The notes beneath the pieces were generated by a model that saw only the letters and a program-made list of their open reading frames with translations, was not told where the DNA came from and ran no database searches. Positions 1-5,262 of a DNA stretch of 6,619 nt are shown piece by piece. A program made the translations under genes and the position numbers. This DNA is from an uncultured Actinomycetes bacterium (GTDB lineage Bacteria > Actinomycetota > Acidimicrobiia > IMCC26256 > PALSA-555), in assembly GCA_937927875.1 (NCBI GenBank), contig CALEYV010000139.1, positions 1-6,619 on the forward strand, in the 5' to 3' direction. Position 1 is the stretch's first letter, and each line of letters starts with the position of its first letter.

Positions 1-45
1 GATTTCTGCCTGTCTCGTGGGCTCGGAGATGTGTATAAGAGACAG
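1..45 (+). other. Illumina Nextera i7 adapter left in the assembly (artefact)
   Basis: Bases 12-26 read GTCTCGTGGGCTCGG, the Nextera read-2 primer sequence, and bases 27-45 read AGATGTGTATAAGAGACAG, the 19-base Tn5 mosaic end used in tagmentation. Bases 4-11 (TTCTGCCT) match the i7 index I recall as N703, and bases 1-3 (GAT) match the last bases of the P7 oligo. The order P7 end, index, primer, mosaic end is exactly that of a library adapter, so this is not host DNA and not a resident transposon. Genomic sequence begins at base 46, and the gene running into it is cut here by the assembly, not by biology. Confidence 0.98.
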
Positions 46-210
46 GTCCTGCCAGTAGGCGACGAGCTCCCGCAGGTAGTCCTGGTCGGTGCCGTAGTCC
101 CAACCCGCACCGGGCAGCGGCGCCGGGTAGCGGGTGGCGGCCAAGCGCCGTTCGAGGTCGTCGAGGACGGGGTCGGGGATCTCGACCCGGAACGCCTCGA
201 CGCCCGCCAT
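46..210 (-). CDS. Epoxide hydrolase family protein, N-terminal fragment (cut by contig end)
   Basis: Only the first 55 residues are present before the adapter. They carry the signature of the epoxide hydrolase N-terminal domain (EHN, the microsomal/soluble EH-like alpha/beta hydrolase group): FRVEIPD at residues 7-13, a helix with LERRLAATRYP at 19-29, then GWDYG at 36-40 and LRELVAYW at 47-54. Enzymes of this group add water to epoxides to give diols. The catalytic nucleophile and the Asp/His pair lie in the missing alpha/beta hydrolase core, so activity cannot be judged. The ATG overlaps the TGA of the upstream dehydrogenase as ATGA (207-210 region, shared bases 208-210), and there is no clear Shine-Dalgarno sequence, which suggests translational coupling. 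Another EHN-containing hydrolase is possible. Confidence 0.85.
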
Positions 211-1103
211 CAGTGCCGCAGCAGGAAGCCGTCGCGGATCGGCTTGCGCTCCGCGTAGAACGGCCGCAGCGCGGCGTCGACCGCCTGCGGCGTCCACTGG
301 GCGTCGACGGTGAACTCGCGGTCGACGCGCGGGCCGGCGAGGACGCTGATCTGGCGGCCCCACACGATGAACACCTGCCCCGACACGTTGGCGGCGTCCG
401 GGGAGCCGAGGAACGCGACGAGCGGCGAGACGTTCTCGGGGGCGAACACCTCGAAGTCGCCCTCCTTGGTGTCGAAGCCGCCGAGCGATTCGGTCATCTT
501 CGTGAGCGCGCGGGGGGCGATGGCGTTGGCGGTGACGCCATAGCGCGCCATGCCCTGCGCAGTGCTGAGCGTCAGCTGGATGATCCCGCCCTTGGCCGTC
601 GCGTAGTTGGGCTGTCCTGGCGAGCCGAGCAGCCCGGCCTCCGAGCTGGTGTTGACGATGCGGCCGTACACCGGCGCCCCCGTCGCCTTGGACTGGTTCC
701 GCCAGTGCTCGACCGCGTGCCGGGTCGGGCAGAAGTGGCCCTTGAGGTGGACCCGGATGACGGCGTCCCACTCCTCCTCGGACATGTTGAAGACCATCCG
801 GTCCCGCAGGATCCCGGCGTTGTTGATGAGAATGTCGAGGCTCCCCCACCGGTCGATCGCGCCCTGGACCATCGCGGCGCTGTCGTCCCAGCTCGAGACG
901 TCGCCGGCGTGCGCGACCGCCTCGCCACCGGCGGCTTCGATCTCCCCCACGACCTCGTCGGCCGGGTTCGCCGCGCCCGGCGGCGCGTAGTCGTTGACGA
1001 CCACCCGCGCCCCCTCGCCGGCGAGCGTCAGCGCGTGGGACCGGCCGAGCCCGCGCCCGGCCCCGGTGACGATCGCGACCTTCCCGTCCAGCATCCCCGG
1101 CAT
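210..1103 (-). CDS. Short-chain dehydrogenase/reductase, MFE-2 (3R)-hydroxyacyl-CoA dehydrogenase-like, NAD-type
   Basis: This 297-residue classical SDR interconverts an alcohol and a ketone in the cytoplasm. It shows the nucleotide-binding TGAGRGLG (13-20), an acidic residue at the end of strand 2 (D38 in VVVNDY) typical of NAD preference, NNAG (94-97), catalytic Ser154 in NTSSEAG, and Tyr167/Lys171 in YATAK. The segments RVHLKGHF (117-124), YGRIVNTSS (146-154), NAIAPRA (193-199) and ENVSPLVAFL (223-232) resemble the dehydrogenase domain of peroxisomal multifunctional enzyme 2 and its bacterial relatives, so a 3-hydroxyacyl-CoA or hydroxysteroid-like substrate is plausible. A tail of about 40 residues extends past the usual 250-residue core. 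I chose the ATG at 1103 because GGGAGGG lies 10 bases upstream; the ATG at 1094 would sit too far away. The upstream open frame beyond 1103 is antisense to the next gene and is not coding. It is coupled to the epoxide hydrolase downstream. Confidence 0.93.
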   Translation of the reverse strand: MPGMLDGKVAIVTGAGRGLGRSHALTLAGEGARVVVNDYAPPGAANPADEVVGEIEAAGGEAVAHAGDVSSWDDSAAMVQGAIDRWGSLDILINNAGILRDRMVFNMSEEEWDAVIRVHLKGHFCPTRHAVEHWRNQSKATGAPVYGRIVNTSSEAGLLGSPGQPNYATAKGGIIQLTLSTAQGMARYGVTANAIAPRALTKMTESLGGFDTKEGDFEVFAPENVSPLVAFLGSPDAANVSGQVFIVWGRQISVLAGPRVDREFTVDAQWTPQAVDAALRPFYAERKPIRDGFLLRH

Positions 1104-1182
1104 GCCTGGATCGCCCTCCCGTGTCTCGGCGCGGCGCGGGACTCTAACCGCCGGGTCGGCGCGGTGACCCGGTGCCAATAGG
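1104..1182. promoter_or_regulatory. Divergent intergenic region with inverted repeat and weak -10-like boxes
   Basis: This 79-base gap separates two divergently transcribed dehydrogenases and must hold the start signals for both. Bases 1151-1157 (CCGGGTC) and 1166-1172 (GACCCGG) form a 7-base inverted repeat around an 8-base centre, the size of a typical dimeric repressor site. For the leftward gene, TAGAGT (minus strand, 1146-1141) is a possible -10 box, which would put the repeat over the spacer and -35 region. For the rightward gene, CAATAG (1176-1181) is a weak candidate and the start could be leaderless. No good -35 box is visible. The repeat is seen directly; its role is inference. Confidence 0.4.
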
Positions 1183-2016
1183 GTGCGGCTCGTGGATCGA
1201 CGCGTGGCCATGGTGACCGGGGCCAGCCGGGGCATCGGGAAGGCGACCGCGCTGGCGCTGGCCGACCGGGGCTTCGACGTCGCGATCACGGCCCGCACCC
1301 AGCGCGAGGGCGAGGGCGTCGACGACTCCGACACCGCCGGCCGCGTCATGCCGGGCAGCCTCGAGACGACCGCCGCCCTCATCGAGGAGCGCGGGGCCCG
1401 CGCCCTCTCGGTGCCGATGGACCTGCTCGACCGGTCGTCGCTGACCGGCGCCGTCGACACGGTGCTGGACCGGCTGGGCGGGATCGACGTCCTCGTGAAC
1501 AACGCCGTGCACACCGGGCCGGGCAGCATGCTGCGCTTCGACGACACCACGATCGAGATGATCGAGACGAAGCTGGCCGCCAACGTCGTGAGCCAGGTCG
1601 TGCTGGTCAAGGCGGTGCTCCCCCACCTCACCGCCCGCGGCACGGGGTCGATCGTCAACGTCACGTCGGCGGTGGCCATCACCGACCCGCCCGCGCCGGC
1701 CGGCGAGGGCGGTTGGGGCGCCGCGTACGCGATGTCGAAGGGCGCGTTTCATCGCCTGGCGGGGATCCTCGCCGTCGAGTACCCGCAGCTGCAGTTCCAC
1801 AACGTGGAGCCGGGCTACGTGGTGACCGAGCGGATGGAGGTCAACGCCAAGGCGCTCGGCCTCGAGGGCCTGTACCCGGGCGCCCCGCCCTCGGTGCCGG
1901 CGAGCGTCATCGCCTGGCTCGCGACCGACCCCGAGGCGGCGGCGCTGTCGGGCCAGACCATCACGGCCCAGCGGTTCGCGAAGGAGCGGGGCCTGCACCC
2001 GCCCTGGTGGGGTTAG
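1183..2016 (+). CDS. Short-chain dehydrogenase/reductase, NADP-type, with active-site insertion
   Basis: This 277-residue SDR has TGASRGIG at 12-19, Arg16 and Arg38 (TAR at 36-38) suggesting NADP(H), NNAV at 106-109 in place of the usual NNAG, Asn134, Ser162 in NVTSAVA, and Tyr182/Lys186 in YAMSK. Ser and Tyr are 20 residues apart rather than about 13, because a Pro/Gly-rich insert (DPPAPAGEGGWG, 168-179) sits between them; this would line the substrate pocket. The C-terminus ends in an aromatic HPPWWG. It likely oxidises or reduces a hydroxyl/keto group on a small organic substrate. The start is uncertain: GTG at 1183 is given, but GTG at 1192 also works and neither has a Shine-Dalgarno sequence, so a leaderless mRNA is possible. 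It is the only plus-strand gene here and converges on the cyclase gene with 3 bases between stops. Confidence 0.9.
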   Translation: MRLVDRRVAMVTGASRGIGKATALALADRGFDVAITARTQREGEGVDDSDTAGRVMPGSLETTAALIEERGARALSVPMDLLDRSSLTGAVDTVLDRLGGIDVLVNNAVHTGPGSMLRFDDTTIEMIETKLAANVVSQVVLVKAVLPHLTARGTGSIVNVTSAVAITDPPAPAGEGGWGAAYAMSKGAFHRLAGILAVEYPQLQFHNVEPGYVVTERMEVNAKALGLEGLYPGAPPSVPASVIAWLATDPEAAALSGQTITAQRFAKERGLHPPWWG

Positions 2017-2019
2017 CCG

Positions 2020-2949
2020 TCAGACGATCGCGATCGCGTTGGGCGGGGAGCCGATCCCGCCCGGGAGCTGCATCGGCGCGCTCGTGAAGCAGAACTCGTA
2101 GACGCCCGTCCGCGCGCAGTCCTCGGCCAGCGCGTCAAGGTCGAAGAACTCGCCGAGCGGGATGCCGAGCAGGGCGAGGACGCGGGCGTGCACGGTGTCG
2201 TCGGCGCCGCCTCCCTCCGGCAGCGCGGCGGTGACCGGGAACGGCTCGACGCCCGGGTTGTCCACCGCGAGCGCGGCGACGCCGTGGTCCCAGAGCCACG
2301 CCGCGATCTCCGAGCCGGGCCCGACGCCGGGCGTGCGCAGGTCGGGGTACGAGCGGCTGGCGGCCGAGACCGCCTGGCGGCCGGCGGCGTCGAGCGTCCG
2401 GTACCAGGAGAGCCAGCCGACGCGCACGCAGCAGATGTCGCCCGGCCGCAGCTCGACGCCCTCGGCGGCCGCGGTCTGGTCGAGCAGGTCGGGCCGCACG
2501 ACGAACGGCTCGTCGCCGGGGATCGTGACCACGCGGGCGACGTCGAGGAGGACCCCGCGCCCGACGATCCCCTGCTCGCCCCAGGCCTGCACGCCGGGCG
2601 CGGCGCGCGCCTGCTCGGCGGTGCGGTCCCCGAAGAAGCCGCGGTGGTGCCCGAAGTGACCGAAGCCGTCCCACTGCGTCGACGCCTGGGGGAAGAAGTT
2701 GTCGAGCCGGTCGTCGAGCACGAACTCGGCCAGGTTGAAGACCTCGTGGCGCATCGCCTGGCGAGAGAAGAACGGCGGGTCGGGCAGGTTCAGCGGCAGG
2801 TCGAGCGGGAACCGGACGCCCCGGCGGACGAGGCGGGCTGCGTCCCGAACCCGGTCGGGGGTGAGGAGCGCCAGCGAGCCGAGGTCGGGGTCGAGCAGAT
2901 CCCAGGCGCAGCCGTCGGGGAGGTCGCGGTACGCCGGACGCTCGGTCAC
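2020..2949 (-). CDS. Cyclase family protein (kynurenine formamidase/cyclase-like metal hydrolase), QWD variant
   Basis: This 309-residue protein belongs to the cyclase family (PF04199 type), which includes kynurenine formamidase and isatin hydrolase and hydrolyses amides, lactams or similar bonds with a bound divalent metal. The region equivalent to the usual HxGTHxDxxxH metal motif reads STQWDGFGHFGH (90-101), keeping Asp94 and His98 but replacing the first histidines with Gln92/Trp93. Other family marks are ICCVRVGWL (172-180), VAALAVDNPGVEP (224-236), HARVLALLGIPLGE (254-267) and a C-terminal SPPNAIAI (301-308). The GTG start at 2949 overlaps the TGA of the dioxygenase as GTGA, so it is the third gene of a coupled operon. 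The frame stays open upstream to about 3555, but that stretch is antisense-like arginine-rich shadow of the dioxygenase. Its substrate is unknown. Confidence 0.87.
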   Translation of the reverse strand: MTERPAYRDLPDGCAWDLLDPDLGSLALLTPDRVRDAARLVRRGVRFPLDLPLNLPDPPFFSRQAMRHEVFNLAEFVLDDRLDNFFPQASTQWDGFGHFGHHRGFFGDRTAEQARAAPGVQAWGEQGIVGRGVLLDVARVVTIPGDEPFVVRPDLLDQTAAAEGVELRPGDICCVRVGWLSWYRTLDAAGRQAVSAASRSYPDLRTPGVGPGSEIAAWLWDHGVAALAVDNPGVEPFPVTAALPEGGGADDTVHARVLALLGIPLGEFFDLDALAEDCARTGVYEFCFTSAPMQLPGGIGSPPNAIAIV

Positions 2950-4127
2950 CGCCCGGCGCGGACCTCGTCGACGGAGCGGACGCGGGCGTCGCGCTCGAAC
3001 AGGACGTCGTTGTACGCCCGCCCCGAGCCGACGTAGGCGACCGTCTCCGGTCGCACGAAGCTCGCGTACAGAGCGCGGCGACCGGAGCCCGATCCGCTCG
3101 GGGGCGGCGCGGCGTGAAGGGTGTGCGGGTCGTGGACGGTGACGTCGCCGGGCTCGGTGTCGAGCACCGCGACCGGCAGGTGCTGCTCCTCGTGGGCCGC
3201 CAGCTGATGGCAGGAGGTCCCTTGCGACCCCGCCAGGACGTGGAGCTGCCCGGTCTCGGCGGTGGCGGCGTCGAGCTGCACGCCGATCTGGATCCCAGGA
3301 CAGATGACGGGGTGACCGCCGAGTCCGCAGTCCTGGTGCCATGGCAGGTCGGCGAGGCCCTCGACCGCGCCGGGCTGCTTCACCACCAGCGCGAACCCGT
3401 CGAGGCAGTCCAGGGTGGGCACGAGCCCGGGCGGCCCGAGGTCGGCCAGCAGGCGGATCCGCGCGTCCTCGGCCATCGCCGCCACCGGCTTCGACGCCAG
3501 CGTCGTGTACGTCACCCGGCAGCACACCTCCTCGCCGTCGGCGCGCGTCGCCCACCAGGACCGGCCGTCGCCCGGCCGCGCCGCCTCGAAGAGACGCTCG
3601 GTCTCGTCAGCCAGGGCGGCGATCTCCGCGGGCGGGAAGACACCCCGGAGGTGCACGAACCCGCAGCGGGCGAAGAAGTCGCGCCATCCGTCGTCGGCCA
3701 GCGTGAACGACTGGGTGAGGTCGGGCGGGACGTCGGCGCGGCCGGGGTCGTAGATCGGGCGACCGTGGAAGAGCGCCCGGAGCGCCGGCTCCCAGCGGAC
3801 CAGGTCCTCGAAGCCGCCCCGCCGGAAGGAGACCTGGCCCGCGTAGAGCAGGCCGAAGCAGGTTCGCAGCTCGTTGGCGAAGTCGGACCAGGCGGCGGCG
3901 TCGAGCTCGGCGACGGTGGCGGCGTCGTGCTCGCCCGGCACGAGATCCACCGTGTCGGCGCGCGGCGCGTACGTCCACGCCGAATCGGCGACCCGGAACG
4001 CCAGTGGCGCGACCCCTTGGAGGTCCCCGGCGGCGAGGGCGCCGTTGCCGGCCGCGATGCGCGCCGGCAGCTCCTCCTCGTGGAAGCGGTGGAAGTCGAC
4101 CGGGCGGAACGTGAGCGCGGTGGTCAT
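2946..4127 (-). CDS. Phytanoyl-CoA dioxygenase-like Fe(II)/2-oxoglutarate oxygenase with N-terminal SCP2-like domain
   Basis: This protein has 393 residues. The C-terminal part (about 148-360) is a PhyH-type non-haem iron oxygenase: LPWHQD gives the His264-x-Asp266 iron ligands, His338 in HDPHTLHAAP is the distal ligand, and Arg350/Arg351 follow 12-13 residues later where the 2-oxoglutarate-binding Arg is expected. Such enzymes hydroxylate or otherwise oxidise a C-H bond using O2 and 2-oxoglutarate. The first 140 residues are not part of the usual PhyH fold. Their pattern (WTYAPR at 51-56, a helix around 76-88, LLYAGQVSFRRGG at 93-105, RWEPALRALF at 111-120) looks to me like a sterol-carrier-protein-2-like domain; this is inference only. 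The ATG at 4127 overlaps the TGA of the LLM gene as ATGA and lacks a Shine-Dalgarno sequence, consistent with coupling. Confidence 0.88.
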   Translation of the reverse strand: MTTALTFRPVDFHRFHEEELPARIAAGNGALAAGDLQGVAPLAFRVADSAWTYAPRADTVDLVPGEHDAATVAELDAAAWSDFANELRTCFGLLYAGQVSFRRGGFEDLVRWEPALRALFHGRPIYDPGRADVPPDLTQSFTLADDGWRDFFARCGFVHLRGVFPPAEIAALADETERLFEAARPGDGRSWWATRADGEEVCCRVTYTTLASKPVAAMAEDARIRLLADLGPPGLVPTLDCLDGFALVVKQPGAVEGLADLPWHQDCGLGGHPVICPGIQIGVQLDAATAETGQLHVLAGSQGTSCHQLAAHEEQHLPVAVLDTEPGDVTVHDPHTLHAAPPPSGSGSGRRALYASFVRPETVAYVGSGRAYNDVLFERDARVRSVDEVRAGR

Positions 4128-5113
4128 GCCGCGGGGCGGAGGCGCGGCAGGACGGCGCGCTCGAAGAGCCGGAGCGACTCCCAGCCCAGCTCGGGCGGGA
4201 TGCCGCCCATGAGGGGATGCAGGAGCACCGACCCGGACTCGTCGGCCGCGAGCGCGACGCATTCGTCGGGGGTGAGAACCTGGTACACGCCGCTCGCCCG
4301 CACGTCCTGCCAGGTCTTCGCGCCCGGCACGTCGACGGCCGATCGCTGCGGTCCCTCCTGCCACGACTCGTACGTCTGGGCGTCGAACAGCGCGTTCGGT
4401 CCGATCTGCTCCCACGCCGCGTCGGGGTCCTCGGCCACGAAGACGAACCCGGGTCCGCTCGGCAGGGCGCAGAACCCCGACTTGAAGCCGACCGCCGCCG
4501 ACTCCTCGTCGTAGATCTGCGACAGGCGCGGATCACCGACCGCGGGGAAGAACCCGCAGTGCAGGCGCGCCGCCCGCCGCGCCGCGACCTCGGTCGACCC
4601 GCCGATCATGATCATCGGGCCGCCCGGCGTCGCCGGCTTCGGGGTCACGACGACCTCCCGGCCCCGCCAGGTGAACGGCGCTCCGGTCCACGCCTGGCGC
4701 AGGACCTCGACCGTCTCCTCGAGGAGCCGGCCGCGCTCGGACCGCTCGACGCCCGCCATCTGGAACTCGGCGCTGCGGTAGCCCGCGCCCGCCACGAGGC
4801 TGATGCGACCGGGCGCGGCGAGGTCGAGCACCGCCAGCTGCTCGGCCAGCCGGACCGGGTCGTGCAGCGGCGCCAGCACCGCCGCCACGTTGACGCCGAT
4901 CCGGGGCGTCCGGCCGAGGATCGCGCCGGCGAGCGTGAGCGGCGCCGGGAGGTAGCCGTCGGGCGCGCCGTGGTGCTCGGAGAGGATGACCATGTCGAGG
5001 CCGGTGTGGTCCGCCCACTCCGCCATGTCGAGCGCGGTCGCGTACTGCCGGGCGTGGGTCGTCGCCGCGAAGTCGGGAACGCGCAGGTCGAAGCGGAGCC
5101 CGAGCATCGCCAT
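4124..5113 (-). CDS. LLM class (luciferase-like) flavin-dependent oxidoreductase
   Basis: This 329-residue protein has the bacterial luciferase-like monooxygenase TIM barrel (PF00296 type). Visible marks are the strand-turn LDMVILSEHHG (39-49), RIGVNVAAVLAPLHDP (71-86), LAEQLAVLDLAAPGRISL (89-106) and the flavin-phosphate region VAGAGYRSAEF (107-117), then PMIMIGGSTEVAARRAA (166-182). Members use reduced FMN or coenzyme F420 to oxygenate or reduce small organics; the sequence alone does not tell which. Length is normal for the family. I chose the ATG at 5113: GAGGA ends 5 bases upstream, and the next ATG (5107) is 11 away. It is the first gene of the LLM-oxygenase-cyclase operon, behind a 149-base intergenic region with a candidate promoter. 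The open frame upstream of 5113 crosses the terminator and is not coding. Confidence 0.92.
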   Translation of the reverse strand: MAMLGLRFDLRVPDFAATTHARQYATALDMAEWADHTGLDMVILSEHHGAPDGYLPAPLTLAGAILGRTPRIGVNVAAVLAPLHDPVRLAEQLAVLDLAAPGRISLVAGAGYRSAEFQMAGVERSERGRLLEETVEVLRQAWTGAPFTWRGREVVVTPKPATPGGPMIMIGGSTEVAARRAARLHCGFFPAVGDPRLSQIYDEESAAVGFKSGFCALPSGPGFVFVAEDPDAAWEQIGPNALFDAQTYESWQEGPQRSAVDVPGAKTWQDVRASGVYQVLTPDECVALAADESGSVLLHPLMGGIPPELGWESLRLFERAVLPRLRPAA

Positions 5114-5127
5114 CGTCGTCCTCGCTC

Positions 5128-5167
5128 TCCGGGTCGCGTCCGTCGTGAGTCGGCCGAGCGACCCGGA
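5128..5167. promoter_or_regulatory. Ten-base inverted repeat in the leader of the LLM operon
   Basis: TCCGGGTCGC (5128-5137) is the exact reverse complement of GCGACCCGGA (5158-5167), with 20 bases between. It lies between the possible -10 box (5167-5172) and the ribosome binding site (5119-5123). It could be a regulator site or an RNA stem just ahead of the Shine-Dalgarno sequence. Its core half-site CCGGGTC/GACCCGG is the same as in the repeat at 1151-1172. In DNA this GC-rich, a repeat of this length can arise by chance. Confidence 0.4.
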
Positions 5168-5196
5168 TGATAGAGGGCGTCCCCGTTTCGGACGCC
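5167..5196 (-). promoter_or_regulatory. Candidate promoter and operator of the LLM operon
   Basis: On the minus strand TATCAT (5172-5167) differs from the TATAAT -10 consensus at one base and sits in one of the few AT-containing patches of the region, about 54 bases before the LLM start codon. Three bases upstream begins a 7-base inverted repeat, GGCGTCC (5176-5182) and GGACGCC (5190-5196), with a 7-base centre. It would cover the -10/-35 spacer, where a repressor could block polymerase. I see no good -35 box. The repeat could instead be a second stem of the upstream terminator. Confidence 0.35.
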
Positions 5197-5217
5197 GGGC
5201 CGTCCGGCGCCGGCGCG

Positions 5218-5253
5218 CCGTGGTCCCGACCCGGGGGCAGGTCGGGACCACGG
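5218..5253 (-). terminator. Strong hairpin, likely terminator of the glucosaminidase gene
   Basis: CCGTGGTCCCGACC (5218-5231) pairs perfectly with GGTCGGGACCACGG (5240-5253) around an 8-base loop, giving a 14-base-pair GC-rich stem. On the minus strand it begins 9 bases after the TAA of the glucosaminidase gene and lies upstream of the LLM operon, the expected place for a terminator between the two units. There is no T-tract after the stem on the minus strand, as is common for actinobacterial terminators, so termination strength is inferred from the stem alone. Confidence 0.75.
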
Positions 5254-5262
5254 TCCTGCCCC

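Noticed and set aside
27..45. Tn5 mosaic end suggesting a resident transposon
   Set aside because: It is joined to Nextera primer, index and P7 bases in library order and there is no transposase or second end; it is an adapter.
213..1181. Long plus-strand ORF opposite the first dehydrogenase
   Set aside because: It is antisense to a complete SDR with all catalytic motifs and its translation is Arg/Ala/Val-rich low-information sequence typical of GC-rich shadows.
1104..1682. Upstream extension of the first dehydrogenase frame to 1682
   Set aside because: The added residues are Ser/Arg/Thr-rich and antisense to the plus-strand SDR, while the SDR fold starts right after the ATG at 1103.
2188..3036. 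282-codon plus-strand ORF opposite the cyclase gene
   Set aside because: It is the shadow of the cyclase reading frame, with no recognisable motif or credible start site.
3114..4514. 466-codon plus-strand ORF opposite the dioxygenase and LLM genes
   Set aside because: It spans the junction of two well-recognised minus-strand genes and shows no domain-like pattern.
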